NCBI GenBank assembly: GCA_050084515.1
Contig: CM114274.1
Span: forward strand, 35,836,001-35,900,000
From: Blasia pusilla
Lineage: Eukaryota; Marchantiophyta; Marchantiopsida; Blasiales
Reading direction: 5' to 3'
Length of the DNA stretch: 64,000 bases
Shown here: one piece after another, positions 11,241-25,440 of the stretch
Numbering within the stretch: position 1 is the first letter of the stretch
Layout of the letters: every line of letters begins with the position of its first letter
Notes under the pieces: model-generated
Databases searched by the model: none
Told to the model about the DNA's origin: nothing
The model's input: only the letters and a program-made list of their open reading frames with translations
Translations under genes and position numbers: made by a program

Positions 11241-12457
11241 CACTATTCGCACGTCGGAGAATTGGAGAAATGAATGCGAAAGTGAATTTGAGTTAGAGAA
11301 TAAAGAATAGCATATTTTCGTTCGCAATATCGCGATGGCACGTAAGATAAGTTCGCTATTGTAGGACCCCAGTGACTCGTCCCATGGAGGATCGGCGTGT
11401 TCTTATGATGGTCTTTATGTTCCGGCATTCTTGGTCATTTGAACCGTCAAATTATATAGATTATATTTTATTTAATTTTAACAAATTATCGTTTAAAAAA
11501 AAGGAAACTTCCGATCAGATCTATTGACTGTCGGGAAAAACCGATTAGGTTGGGAAATGTATGGGCCCATTGGTGTGTCGTGCTGTAGGGAGTCTAGTGA
11601 CCCAGGCGACACGGCGCACGGACGCCCGACTCCAGTCAGCGGCGCGCTCATGATGAGGGGCTACTGTACGACGCCTCAACCAGCTACTGCCACCGCGACG
11701 CGTTCCTTCACAAGTAGTCCGCCTCACTTGTGATCACCTTCCGAGTCCTGACGGGCCCGACACGCAGTCAGAGGTCCCCTGAAGGAGGACTCGAGGCTCC
11801 GGGGCATAAATGAAGAATATGCCGCGTACGGTGTAACCGGTCACCTTTCCCAAGTTTCCAAACTTCCAAAGATGGTACCCTGAGGAGGCTTGAGCGCTGC
11901 GATCGGCCGAGGCGGCGACTGACAGCTGTCGGCGTTCATGTATGTCGCTCGGGCTAATATCTGAGTTCTCTCTCCCGCAGCAACGAAGCTCGGGCAGAGA
12001 CGACAGGACACACGCAGTCACCAACGTGCGCGCATGGACTAGGTACCTCCTATCGCCGGTGCAATGAACGAATGAATGAATGAGCGAGCGAACGGAAGAA
12101 TGAACGAACGAACCCGGAACTCCTGCTGCCATTCCATTCGCCCTCGCAATCTCCGTACGTCCACGGCAGCGGCGGCACTATGATGAGGCCTATGCGGAGA
12201 CTGGCACTTGGCCCACCCAAATCGGCCGAGCTGAGCTGCGCTGCTGCTCAGCTCGGCACAGGCACAGGCGGGCGGGGCGGGCCTGGGATCGATGCGACGG
12301 ATGAATGGGGTGAAATGAAATGAAGTCGATGATATCTATGGGACGGGAGTGAGTAAGGAATCTGCCCAAAAGCGAAGCGCCGATCGAGATCTCTGTGCGC
12401 AGCGCAAGGGGAGTTCGAGGGAGGGGTTGGGGCAGAGAGCGGGGAGGAACGGGAAGG
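11241..12457. other. carB upstream region, no gene recognised
   Basis: No supported gene is seen. The region becomes GC-rich toward carB. A GAAT/GAAC tetranucleotide microsatellite lies at about 12066-12115. Promoter and 5' UTR elements of carB probably fall in the last several hundred bases. Confidence 0.5.
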
Positions 12458-12502
12458 TTTAGGGTTTAGCGGAGAAGAGAGGAAGAGAGAGAGAGAGAGA
12501 GA
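12458..12502 (+). promoter_or_regulatory. Telo-box and GA tract in the carB 5' region
   Basis: TTTAGGGTTTAG at 12458-12469 is a plant telo-box (AAACCCTA on the other strand), an element common near transcription starts of housekeeping and translation-related plant genes. It is followed by a GA-repeat tract at about 12481-12501, of the kind bound by plant GAGA-binding (BPC) proteins. Whether these lie in the promoter or the 5' UTR cannot be told from sequence. Confidence 0.55.
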
Positions 12503-12619
12503 ATGACGATGATGATGGTGGGGTTGATGGCGTGTGGGGGGGCGACGAGATTGGGAGCAGCTGCCGCTGCGGCGTTCGGGACGTCAGCGCAGGGGGAAGG
12601 GGAGAATCGAAAATGTTGA
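12503..12619 (+). CDS. Possible 38-codon uORF overlapping the carB start
   Basis: ATG at 12503 opens a 38-codon frame ([13 protein letters not shown], then an Ala-rich run) that stops at TGA 12617-12619. The carB Met at 12613 lies inside the end of this frame, shifted by two bases. It may be a translated upstream ORF that limits carB initiation, or a non-functional frame. I know no protein like it. Confidence 0.3.
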   Translation: MTMMMVGLMACGGATRLGAAAAAAFGTSAQGEGENRKC

Positions 12620-15600
12620 CATTGAAATCGCAGTTCGTAGGATCTGACCACGTGGTTTTGAGCAAAAAGAATGTGAGACGGAGCCGGCGTGCAGCTGCGT
12701 TTCGGGATTTGACTTCCTGCCGTTTGAGCAGAGCGTTGGAGAGGCAAAATGCGTTGTCGCCTTTGAGACTAGGGAGAAGAGGAGCTGGTAGGGAGGCGAG
12801 GAAGTGGGAAATTCGGAGCATTCTGGGTGCGGAGAAGGAGGTCGAGGACAAGGTGGTTGCCAAAAATGAGGTGGATCCACCGTTGAAGTCGTGGAGTAGC
12901 TTAGGATTACGGAGCGGGAAGCGCACTGACATCAAGAAAATTCTGGTTCTGGGAGCAGGACCGATCGTCATTGGACAGGCGTGTGAGTTTGACTACTCCG
13001 GAACGCAGGCATGCAAGGCGTTGAAAGAAGAGGGATACGAGGTGGTGCTCATAAACTCCAATCCTGCCACCATCATGACCGACCCCGAAACCGCAGATCG
13101 CACGTACATCACTCCGATGACACCGGAATTGGTTGAAAAAGTGCTGGAGAAAGAGAGGCCGGACGCGCTTTTGCCTACCATGGGAGGACAGACCGCACTG
13201 AACTTGGCGGTGGCTCTCGCTGAGAGTGGAGCCCTCGAGAAATACGGGGTGGAGCTCATAGGAGCTAAACTGGAGGCCATAAAGAAAGCGGAAGACAGAG
13301 AGCTGTTCAAGCGGGCGATGGACAAAATTGGAGTGAAATCTTCTCCGTCGGGGGTCGGAACAACAATGGAAGAATGCCACAAAATTGCCGAGCAGATTGG
13401 GGAGTTTCCTCTCATTATCCGTCCTGCCTTCACTCTTGGAGGTACTGGTGGAGGAATTGCGTACAATGTGGAGGAGTTCGAGACTATCTGCAAAGCAGGT
13501 CTCGCCGCCAGTCTCTACTCCCAGGTTTTGGTGGAGAAGTCTCTGCTCGGATGGAAAGAGTACGAGCTTGAGGTGATGAGAGATCTGGCGGACAATGTTG
13601 TCATTATCTGTTCGATTGAAAACATTGATCCTATGGGAGTTCATACCGGTGATTCCATCACCGTTGCCCCGGCTCAGACTCTTACTGATAAGGAGTATCA
13701 GAGGTTGAGAGACCAATCCGTGGCTATCATTAGAGAAATCGGTGTCGAGTGCGGAGGTTCCAACGTGCAGTTTGCTGTGAATCCCAAGGATGGAGAGGTC
13801 ATGGTGATCGAAATGAATCCCAGAGTATCCCGCTCTTCAGCCTTGGCATCCAAAGCCACTGGATTCCCCATAGCCAAGATGGCTGCCAAGCTGTCCGTGG
13901 GATACACTCTGGACCAGATCCCCAACGACATCACGAAGAAGACTCCTGCCAGCTTTGAGCCTTCCATTGACTACGTTGTCACGAAGGTACGTAAAGCAGC
14001 TGCTGGAAATTCACTGGTTTTACTGCTCCTCGTTGCAGATGTTGCCTCTGGCAGAGCTCCGTCGCTCGAACCCGTGGCGTCTTTGTCTTGCATAGACTTA
14101 GACCCGCGATTTCCCCCCGGCGCTTGATGGATTAGTGACTCTCCTTGCTTCGGCCACGTCTTGTGCGCAGATTCCTCGTTTCGCGTTTGAGAAGTTCCCA
14201 GGTTCGCAGCCTATACTGACTACGCAAATGAAGTCGGTGGGAGAGGCTATGGCAATGGGTCGCACATTCCAGGAGTCTTTCCAGAAAGCCCTGCGATCGT
14301 TGGAAACAGGTCACAACGGGTGGGGTTGTGAGAAGACGCAGGAACTTGACTGGGACATGGACACAATCAAGTACAATCTGAGAATTCCCAACCCAGAGCG
14401 CATGTATTCGCTGTACGCAGCGATGAAGAGAGGCATGACACAAGAGGAGGTTCATGATCTAAGCTTCATCGATCCATGGTTTCTCTCTCAGCTCGGCGAA
14501 TTGCTGGAATTCGAAGAATTTTTGATGAACATGAAGCTGACTGATCTGAGTAAGGAAGATCTTTACGAGGTGAAAAGGAGAGGTTTTAGTGATAAGCAAA
14601 TTGCGTTCGCCACCGGGTCGAATGAGCTTGAAGTACGGGCTCATAGGGTGGCACTCGGAGTTGTTCCGGCGTACAAGAGAGTGGACACATGTGCCGCTGA
14701 GTTTGAAGCCCATACCCCCTACATGTACTCGTCCTACGACGACGAGTGTGAGTCTGCTCCCACTATCAACAAGAAGGTGTTGATTCTAGGTGGTGGTCCA
14801 AATAGAATCGGACAGGGGATCGAGTTTGATTACTGTTGCTGTCATGCGTCTTTCGCCCTGCAGGTCGGTTTCCTCAACTCTATTTATTAGACCACTGATG
14901 TCTCAGGATGGCATCTGCTAGTATTCAGAGTTCCACTTGTAGAGCAGATCTTTATCTCTGAAGTTTTGGCCGACAGATTCACGTCTCTTTTCCTAGCATC
15001 CTATCAGAGGATATCACCATCCATGGTCATAACTTAATGGCTTGTCACAGGTTTGTAAGAGTTAGACTTAGCTGTAAAGCTCAGCAATTGTCTTGGTCAC
15101 TGCAGGACGCGGGTTTCGAAACTATCATGATGAACTCCAATCCCGAGACTGTGTCTACTGACTACGACACGAGCGATCGGCTGTATTTTGAACCCCTCAC
15201 AGTGGAAGACGTCTGTAATGTGATCGATCTGGAAAGGCCGGATGGGATAATTGTGCAGTTCGGTGGCCAAACGCCGTTAAAGTTGGCTCTTCCAATCCAA
15301 AAGTATCTGGAGACCTTCAAACCTATGACCGCAAGTGGGAATGGCCCTGTGAGAATATGGGGCACAAGTCCTGATTCAATCGATGCAGCAGAAGACAGGA
15401 AGAGGTTTGAGGCAATCCTAAATGAGGTGGGAATCAATCAGCCTCCTGGTGGAATAGCAAGGAGTGAAGAAGATGCTTTAGCTATTGCTAAACGGGTGGG
15501 ATACCCGGTCGTGGTTCGACCATCGTATGTGCTTGGTGGACGAGCGATGGAGATAGTCTACAATGATGAGAAGCTCAAAACTTATCTCGAAACTGCTGTG

Positions 15601-17027
15601 GAAGTGGACCCAGAAAGACCAGTCCTAGTCGACAGGTACCTTACAGATGCAACTGAGATTGATGTGGATTCTCTTACTGACTCACAAGGGAATGTGGTGA
15701 TTGGTGGTATAATGGAGCATATCGAGCAAGCTGGTGTTCATTCAGGAGACTCTGCTTGCTCAATTCCCACGAAAACCATCAGTCCAGCTGCTTTGGCAAC
15801 TATTCGAGATGCAACCACAAAGCTGGCTAAGAGACTTAGCGTGGTCGGGCTAATGAATTGTCAGTACGCCATTAACCTTAAAGATGAGGTGTACATTATC
15901 GAGGCTAACCCGAGGGCTTCCCGGACAGTACCATTTGTGTCCAAAGCTATTGGCCACCCACTAGCAAAGTATGCATCTCTTATCATGTCTGGAATGACGC
16001 TTGATGATATTGGTTTCACCGAAGAGATCATTCCCAAACATGTCTCAGTGAAAGAGGCTGTCCTACCCTTTGATAAATTTCAAGGGTGCGATGTTATTCT
16101 AGGCCCAGAGATGCGTAGCACAGGGGAAGTCATGGGTATGGACTACGGTTTTGATAAAGCTTTTGCCAAGGCTCAGATTGCAGCAAACCAAAGATTACCA
16201 CTCACAGGAACAGTGTTTATCAGTATGAATGACCAGACGAAGTCTGGAGTGGCCCCCATTGCACGGGGATTCCAGGAACTCGGTTTCAAAATTTTGGCTA
16301 CTGAAGGAACTGCCAGGCTCCTAGAAGGGGTATGCACCATCAGTTACAACGCTTTCTTGACTTTTCTGATCTTGCAGAATTGGGTATTGATTAGCTTACA
16401 TTGGATTGGAAACTTTCTCGTTTGTTCTCTGGTGTACTTGATGCAAAATTGGTCTTAATTTTCTTGGTTATTCCTCACCCAGGTTGGTGTGGAAGTTGAA
16501 AGCGTTCTTAAGCTTCATCAAGGGCGACCGCATGCAGGGGATTTTCTTGCAAATGGGCAGATCCAGATGATGATAATTACAAGTTCTGGTGATGTTCTAG
16601 ATCAGAGGGATGGCCGAGAGTTGAGACGGTCTGCTCTTGCGTACAAGGTGAGAACTACAACATGGATGTGATTTTGGCATGCTGCACTCACAGATCCAGC
16701 CTTCCTTGACACCTTTGTTCTCTTCCGAGACTTTTCCGTATTGTTCCTGAATATGGGCTTCAATCAAGCAGGAATCTTCTCACAAGGTTGATCGTTGCTT
16801 TTCTTGATTTTTTTCGTAAATTTTGAGGTACACAGTTGTCCAATGATGGCACTCAGTTAGGCTAAGGGTTTGGAAACTTCTTGTGCATATTTCAGGTGCC
16901 TATTATAACCACAATTGCAGGAGGTTTGGCTAATTTGGAGGCTGTGAGAAGTATGAAGGAGAGCTCACTGGAGATGATTCCTCTACAGGACTTTTTCAAG
17001 AAGACTGACGATACTTCCACTAACTGA
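12613..17027 (+). CDS. carB: Carbamoyl-phosphate synthase large subunit, plastid type
   Basis: Makes carbamoyl phosphate from bicarbonate, ATP and glutamine-derived ammonia together with the small subunit carA. In plants this happens in plastids and feeds arginine and pyrimidine synthesis. Five exons join in frame: 12613-13986, 14171-14863, 15106-16329, 16483-16647 and 16896-17027, all introns GT-AG, giving about 1195 aa, close to known plant CarB length. The N-terminus (about 90 aa, rich in Ser, Arg and Ala) looks like a transit peptide. Visible motifs are [20 protein letters not shown], the first ATP-grasp loop [14 protein letters not shown], the second [17 protein letters not shown], and [18 protein letters not shown]. 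The last two exons carry the C-terminal MGS-like regulatory domain. I chose Met 12613 because it is the first ATG in the carB frame; a start at 12503 is in another frame. No breaks are seen. Confidence 0.97.
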
Positions 17028-20000
17028 GCCTTTAAATGTTCCAGGTACAACTACACTATGAGCACTGTCCCACTAAAGTCCCCTTGAAGCCGGGGTGATA
17101 CCTAACAGAAAGTTCACCTTCTGGCTTCTGCATGTCCATTTTGTAAGGGTTGTGCTTGATTGTGCCTTCTCCTGAAAGTGTTGTAGCACTATCTGGGTAA
17201 GAGGGCAGAAGTTTTGAGTGCGAGGGTCTCCTGGTTAAGAGTTCTTGCACTTTTTGAGGCGGTGTTGTATTTGCAGGAGATTTTTCCTGATCTGATTTGA
17301 GAAGGGTTCTTGTTACCTAGCTGACTCTTGAGTGGAATGAGCTTCCATGAGTACTGGGACTGTAAGTCTATCAGCCCATTTGTGATCACTTTTGCAGATC
17401 GCTTAGTTCATGTGAATAAGTCTAATATCTGTTGGAAGCTAGTTGGTGAAAATGTTGAGGCACATGTCGCAACAGTGCGATATGTAAGTGCAGCACAGTA
17501 GCTGTGGCCATTCACTTAATGTGTCGTATTAATGAAACTACTGAATGAATGCCAACAGCTCTGTCCATATAGTAGAGTACTTTCTCTTGAAAGCAAGGAG
17601 AAGTGGCTTCCACTCATTCGTTTCATGCTTTGTGAAGAAGTCTGGAGCTTCATGTCAAAAATGACCCTGTGCCATGTGGTGGAATAAAAACTTGCCTAAT
17701 CGAACTTGTGGCCTACACCTCAACGCCCATCCAGATGGCACGAACAATTGGCTGAGTGTTTGCAGTTGGGTAGTCTTGGCGAACCAAACATAGATTCTTT
17801 GGCAAGTGCCCAGCCACAGTTGAATCTGGATGTATGAGGGAGATCTGCAGGAAAGGAGGAGTTGAAGTAGTAGTCTCTACTGGAATACCTGTTAATGTTG
17901 GATCGAAGCTGAAGCAAGAGCATGGATCTAGAGGTCGATGTGGTTCTTCAAGATTTGAAACCTATCATGCCAGGAGGCCAAGATTGGATCATGGAGTGTG
18001 CTTCAGCTGTTGTGGTGGAGGCACCAGGATGGTCTTGTGGGTTTGCACACAGGTTGAAGATCTCCTCTTCCTTATTGCTGTGATTGGCATGGCATTAGTT
18101 TTTTTTTTTCTAGGTTCATACCGAACAAGGACTCGGTGCACCATTTTCATCACGTCTGTCCAGGGCTAGGCAACCACTTCTCTGGCCTTCTGGGAATAGA
18201 CTTGCTCACAAAAATTTCTGACGATCAACAAGAGAGAAACATGTCTGCAAATGACAGTAAACGGACTCTGGGAAGGAATGAAAGGGTGAAGAGTAATCAT
18301 CAGTTGAGCGAAAGCAGGAGCAGACGGCAAAAAATGAGGAGAGGTCTCCTTAAAAAGCATACATTATGGCAGTAAACCTCAGGTGCACGGAACACTTCAG
18401 TAGTGAAAGAAATGAATGTACACCGGACACTAATGAACATAGAAACGTAGAAGAATCTCCTAAACCGAGCAAAAGAATTATTCCTTCGAGACTGATCAAC
18501 AGACTGAAGAAAATATTTATCCGACGACAAGCAGGTGTACATTATGTAGAAGGTTGATTGCATTCCACCCCGCGTCAATCCGCGAACCCGGCTTGGGTCA
18601 GTGGCACTCCCTGTGGCAAGACCTCTTCTACCATGGATAATATGCAATCGGAAACCTAAACCCTTCCTACGACAACGACACGTACTTACGGCAGAGCACC
18701 GACAGAAGTGTACTACGATTCTCCGCCTCGTCCCGCATCACAGCACAGGACATGCGGATCTTCGGAAGTTGTCGAATACTCTTTCAAGGCCTAGAATGTG
18801 GAAGTTATGAGATCGTCCACCTATTAGGTCAAGCTCGTTTACGTAGCTCACCCACATGTAGGCACCCGCCCTACACATGCAGCCACGAAGCACAGGCGGC
18901 GTTGGAAAGACGTCGAATGAAAACCTGACAAATGGACCCAAGAGTCGGAGCGCTCGTTGGATCAGCTGGCGCAACGAAGCTTTCTTGGTTGATTCTGCTC
19001 AAGCACGGCGACATCATCCTGTCCTAGTGCGTGGAGTGACCTCAACGGGCAGCTGCGGCAGCATGTCAGATCCAACGAGCAGCGGGACGGCTGGGCAGAG
19101 CCGTGCTGTCCGTGCTCTGGTTCGAACCCGAGCAAGGTTCGAGGAGTTTTTTAATATTTTTCGTCCTATAATGCATTGGAGCTTTGGAAAAACGGTCTTA
19201 GATCGATCATGTGTGCAGAGCAGTACCAATGCGGGTACGTATGCAGTCGATGGCTGTCACAGGGAGCAAAGGGGTGGGGCTGAATCTGGAGAGTGTTTCC
19301 CAATGGCTTGAATTCATGATGCATTCCATTCAAACCATCCTCAACTGACAACCTGATTCACAAGCTTGGAGTTCAATGGGTCGGGTCCCTTGAGAGCCGC
19401 AGTAGACAAAATCAGTCCATATCATTAAACTCCCCTCTCTCCTATTGATTCTCTCTACCCCTACGTCTGTCAATGAATCAATGACTCCATCACTTTCTTA
19501 TATGCGCTGCTCCTATGGTGTCTGCTTCCAAGCCCTCTACTATTGATAAATGAGACGTCACAGTGGCGTGAAGGCCGAGAGACCCAATGTTCCAAATATG
19601 AGACGAATCTGCCAATTTGTCCAAAGGATAGCAAACGCTGGCCCGAACGAGAACTGTTCCAATTCCGATTTCATTTGCTACTCCACAAATCAAAGAGAAC
19701 ATAAAGAGGTAGGGTTGAAATTTTAGTTTAATTCATATGAGGACGAAGGAGATCCAAGGCGACAAAAGGCTGAGTATGCAAACATGAACAACGTACCTCT
19801 GGATCTTTCTCACGTGATCATTCCGATAGGCTCTCTTTATATGCTCTATCAAGTTGAATCTCAAAAAGTCAGAGAAAACCGCCATCGTTTCAAGGACAAA
19901 GTATGTGCAAGATTGGCAAGCCAGTCTCGCAAGCCTTGGAGCTACTCCGTCTTCACAACTGACATGATAGTCACAAATGGTTCGCTCCCAAAGCTTCATG

Positions 20001-20599
20001 ACCCACCAGTGAGTGAATGATCGGAAAAAACTCTGATGTTATGGCATAAACTGTGGAGGATCTCCATATGTCATGCCTTGGATCATATTCACATTTAGTA
20101 AACAAGTAACGCTAATCTTCATGAAGCGGCACAAGTCACGAGGCAGAAATTCATGATCACGGTCCATTGGAGCACGGTTTGTGATGTCTCATCACTGACC
20201 ATAGACAGAGAAATATCTGTGGTCAAAAACCTTAGCAGGACGTAGGAAAACAGGAATCACACTTCGGATCTTTGCAACCCAATGTGCACAATCATACTCC
20301 CGATCTTTGCATCCCGACGCATTTTTTAAAGTACAACCTTTCGTAGAGCATGTTCCCATGCAACCCAGCAAGACGTGCGTGTTGTGTAGAAAGGCGCGCC
20401 ACGAGAACGGCATTTTGTCGGCATGTTTTGAAAAATAGGTTGGGATCATGAGCATAATCGTGACACAGATTACAGAGCGAGCTTCAATCTTAGCAACACC
20501 TTATGACAGAGTTCCGGCAAACGGCGTGATCAAATCGGCCTCCTCTTGAGAGAGACAGAGATCGAAAGAGACAAGAACTCTTACCCTGAATTCAATTTG
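17028..20599. other. carB downstream region, no gene recognised
   Basis: The first few hundred bases are probably carB 3' UTR; an AATAAA lies near 17683. Short open frames such as 17834-18169 and 18877-19311 show no domain I recognise. A B-box-like GGTTCGAACCC lies near 19120 without a full tRNA around it. Confidence 0.5.
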
Positions 20600-20678
20600 A
20601 AGCTGTAAATTCAAAAATCGACGCAACTACAAGCTGTACATTTGGAGCTCCACATTCAAAAATTTGACGCAGCTACAT
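20600..20678. repeat. Short direct duplication
   Basis: Two similar segments of about 30 bp, each with CATTCAAAAATnnGACGCA or a close variant followed by CTACA, lie near 20600-20632 and 20645-20678. Confidence 0.6.
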
Positions 20679-23600
20679 ATTCGTACTTGGATCTTCCTCC
20701 CCTGTTCCTCCCCCGCTAGATAGCCCGCCTCTTCCTTCTCGAAAGTAGAAAACATTGGGAGAGTAAAAATATTTATCCACAATCCAAAGCCTTGAATGTC
20801 AGTCAAACTACTGCATGTATCTAAACGTAACAGGTACACATGTTCATAACACGTGTCCGCGTACGGCGTCCAATGGTTCCTTGACATATTTCTCGGATTG
20901 ATGCCAACTAGGGCATGATGCACAAATTAGGCTAAGATCAGATCTAGAAAAAATAGCAGATTTGGAAAAAAAAGTTGAACCCATATTATAAATCAAAGTG
21001 ATTAAATTTTTTTGGGAGGCTTCACTTCTTTTAGCTTCCCCTATTTCATTTCATTTCATTTCCCCAATGAGTAACCCCCCATGTTTCAATTAGAGTATAG
21101 ATAGATATCAAGTGATAGATTCTTAATTTGTAAGAGCCTCCTTAATTGACATGTGGCAATAGGGTGGAAAACAATATTTCATAGTACATAAGTGAGAAAA
21201 TGTTTTGTGGCGACATTGTAGCAATATCCTAATGGATAAGTTCACCAACTCCAATTTTGTTTAATGTAAATAAATATGAAATTGACAGAAAAATTCGAAG
21301 GATGTTTTGAGATACTCAAACACCTCTGCCTAATTTGTGATCAATTTAACTCTTGATGTAGATGTCATATTAAAAGTGATTCAAGTGACTATCAAGAAAT
21401 AAAATAATAACATGTAGGTAGTATTAAAGTAGAGAAACTCTTTTTTCCATGCATTGCACTAGGTCAAAGGGACCCTCTCTAGCCTTGTCGTAGAGTTCAT
21501 TTTTTTTTCATTTCTCCAAAGAGAAAGTACTTCACCAATTTCATACTTCCCACTCCTGCGAATGGAAGATCCATCCATCTTCTAAATTTCCTCATACCAT
21601 CCAACTCATGTAAAATAATTCTTAATAAAAAAATTATTTCAAAATTTATCCCTCCGTCTCTCTACCCCTCCCCTTCTCAAAATTATCTATCCTTCTTTGA
21701 ATTCCTTCTCCTATTGAAAAATTCCTTGTGAGCCTATTCTTGTTCGAAATTTAACCCTTTCCACTATACCTTTCCCCTATAGAAAATTCAACCTTATCCG
21801 TCTTCCCTTTCTCATCACTATTACATTCTTTTTTAAAAAGACATCCTTTTCTTCTTTCTAATCCCTTTAAAAATTTCAACCATTTTTTTCTCTCTAGGAA
21901 ATTAAATTAGTGTAGAAGCAATTTCATAAGGAATCTTCTTTTATTTGAAAATTTATCCATTTTCCTCCCTCGATGATTTGATGATTTTTTTTCTCTTCCC
22001 ATCTTTTCTTTAAAATTGATTTTTTTTTCATAAATTCTTAGAAAAATTTAAAGATATGTCTCGTGCACATACGCATTGCTACACAATCCACATCATTGGT
22101 CACATTTACATACTAAACAATATTGATCTTCCCCACATACGAGTAGATCATTACATATATAAAAATAGACCTATATATATCCAAGACCACACAACAAAAA
22201 AAAAAAAAAATGATTCACACCGCCACCTCCCCTCTCTAATACATCTACATATCCACCCATATTCACCCTTTGGCATGAGGAAATCTAGACTCTAGCACTA
22301 AAGTTCTAGCAAACTCTAAATATGAAATGCTCCGAAGATTCAATATGAGAAAGATGGCAAGTAAAGGCCAGCTCTCTCACCTTTATATACTTTTTAAAAG
22401 CCAAGAGAGGTCGTCCCCCAAAATAGGCCTAAAAATAGCATCATATGTATGTAGGTTACCAGGTAACTATTGAATCGATCAACAAATTACTTAGCCGAGA
22501 ATAGCGAAAGAATGGAATTTTCTTATTTGACTATCCCAACGTAACAAAGTTGTCTTCAATCCCATCCAACATCTCAAAAAAACTTATGATTAAACAATCT
22601 CGTAACCTTCTACATCGTCAACATAGTAGAACTCTATCTGTCAACTAACTAAAATGTGAGATATGGCATAAGAAGAAATTTTAACATATCTTAAGAGTAA
22701 ACCAGAAAATTGTGTAAATATGAACTAATTAAAAATCCCATCATATTATTTATACACCTCTCAATATTTATGCACAAAAAATTAGACTACATCATTAGTA
22801 AACTTGGGATTGGATTTTCCCAAAAGGATTTCATGAAAAAGATTCAACAAAGAATTTTGGAAACTCCGCGTAGAAGTAGCATGGTCAGTATAGCTAATGG
22901 ATGTATCATAAGCATAGAAGGAGTGTACAACTAGAATAAGAATAAGAATAAGCCTCATAAGTTATCCTCCTACAAACCTACACTTCGCACGTAACTCCTT
23001 AAGTATGGCCACACAAGAAACCAAATTTGATATAGTTAGCAACATTGACTTGAATCAAAACCAAATTTGGATGAATATCAAAAGTACACCCTATCCCATG
23101 CACCTATTTCTCGTAACCATCAAGGATGGCAATTCCAAATTAATGTGGAAATAAATAAACATTGAATGGAAGTAATGAGATTAGCAAGCCCAACGATATA
23201 ACACTTCTCCTATTGCCACAAGGCGAACACCAAAATGAAGTTTATCCATAGCCAATAAACAACAAGCATCCCACAACCTAGAGATAGAATACAACAAAAG
23301 ATGTATTAAAATGTATGCGCATGACTCATACATAGAGATAATGTCACTTTCACAATTTGCTAAGACAAAGATGCTAAAAAATGTATGATCTCTCATTTGT
23401 GGAAAAGCGAGGAGGATGAAAAAACACCCTCGTAAAAAAATTCAAGTGAAGATCCATTGTCTTTTCTTCCACAGAAAATGTTGCATTATCACTCTAAGAA
23501 GAGAGAAAGGTTTTTTTGAAGGTGTTATTATGCTGACATTTGGAATTGTAAGATAAAGAGTTTTCAATACTCGAGCCGCACATAAAAAATTACCAACTTT

Positions 23601-25440
23601 CCCTAAAACTAGGCTTTGTCAAGGTGTTATTGTAGGCCTCTTATGATTGATGTATTGAGTGGGATAAGTTATTACTAAGGCCTCTATTCAAAGAAAATGC
23701 TCATTTTGAAGGTTCTCCCAATCCTTACATATCAAGGGTTGAAAATGCTATAAAACATCACGATCAATCCTCGCACTTCTCCTTGGTGGGAGAGCTAAAA
23801 CCGTATGGGGAAGGGATACTTAGATATATCAACCATAAATATTTATGGGACCATGCCCTAACCTTTACAATGGGAAAATTATTTTTCGTTCATTTTTCGT
23901 GTACACACATTCTTATTGCAATAAGAATGTGTGTACAAAAACTAGTAGGACAAGATCGATGAAGAGTCTGATGGAAAGCAATGAAGACGCGGATGGAAAG
24001 AGCAAAGAACATCCATTTGGCTAAACCATATCATAAGAACTAATATAGGAATCATAATAAGACAATACATTGGATTAGGGATTGAAGACACAAGCATGGA
24101 TTAGGATTCTAACAAATTTCTTTTCATTCCAATGAGAGCAAAATCTTTGCCATAGGCTATACAAAAAACCTTAGTCATAAATGGAGAAGAAAAACGTTAC
24201 ATGGAGAAGAAGTAGTTGGTAATTATGGAGGAAAAAGGTGGTTTTTTGGGGGGGGGGAATTAGTAGGGATGGAAGAGAAGGAATAAGGATAGAAAAGACA
24301 AGTAAGGGCCTATGCATTCACGTTTCAATATCACTCTCCTTACGAATCTCTCTATGTGATCCCAATTAACATGACCAAAAGTAATTTTGAGGGAGTAAGA
24401 ACACGTGTCAAACAAAGGAACAAAAAAAAAAACCTACATCCTCCAATTAGTGAGTAGATTGGAGAATGGAAATGAGGATTTAAATGAATTATATAAAGAT
24501 GACAAAATAATAAGATTTCAAGAGTAATGGGTCAAAATTATGATTAATGAGGAGATATTCATAGGGGATATCAAGGTGATAGGAAAGAAATGTAGATAAT
24601 ATGTGTATGGATATCATATGTAAAATGGCAAGATCTATGATAAGGAGGACATTTGTGGGAAGAGGCTACAGTTCAAGAAAACCACATAAGCAAGGAGGAG
24701 GATTTTCCAACTCCATGATAATAGAATTAAATACAGAGATATCACTACAATAAAATGAAATGTAATAAACTGTAATAAAAATATATGACTCATGATAAGA
24801 TGTCACGACCCTCATAACTAAGCACACACTAACGAAAAAAATTTAAAAAATATAATTATCAATTGATGGTTGACATGAAAAAAATAAATTTGGATGAGGC
24901 ATGGAATAAAAGTTCAAAAAAAATAAAGATAAACCTTTCAATAGTCCGGATTGGACTAACCACGTTCAAGCTGGCACTACATAGTCCATGGCCCTCTCAG
25001 TCAAGGGTACTACTATTTAAGCCGGTTGACAAAAATGAGTACGTTCAACCATTATTAGCAAGGGAAAATCGTTCCGAAGAACCAACCATGCACACAAGCA
25101 CGCTGTCAACCTACTCGACTCGGGTTCAATAAACGGGGAGATCCGCGGTTGTGAGTAATCCTGGCCAACAAACTTTGAAAATTTCTGATTTTTGCAGCAC
25201 TTCTTGGTTGGGTTTCCATCAGAAATCAAAGGGATTCCGGCAATATGATGCCTCGATTTGGCAGTACCAGAAATTCTCTTGGTTCCGGTGACAGTGGGAC
25301 AGAAATTGGCTGGCGGGGGTTCTCTTTCCGGCACTGAATCGGAATTACATTTCTTCTTGACGGAAAGCAGGCGGAGGCGTTACGTGCTTCCAAAAAATTG
25401 GGAATTTAATTAGGGAGGTCGAGGCCGTCATCTCTACTGC
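20679..25440. other. AT-rich intergenic stretch, no gene recognised
   Basis: Strongly AT-rich, with poly-A and poly-T runs (for example A-rich 22197-22210) and GAATAA repeats near 22932. No coding feature is supported. A perfect palindrome lies at 23900-23937. Confidence 0.55.
23900..23937. repeat. Perfect 38-bp palindrome
   Basis: The 19-nt half starting TGTACACACATTC at 23900 is followed with no spacer by its exact reverse complement, ending at 23937. Confidence 0.92.

Noticed and set aside
12532-12612. carB frame extended upstream of the first ATG (GTG start)
   Set aside because: Plant nuclear genes start at ATG; the first in-frame ATG is 12613 and the peptide after it already looks like a transit peptide.
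12907-13716. Long minus-strand open frame (269 codons)
   Set aside because: It lies antisense to the conserved first exon of carB and has no recognisable domain.
19110-19140. tRNA gene suggested by GGTTCGAACCC
   Set aside because: No acceptor, D or anticodon arms could be fitted around it.
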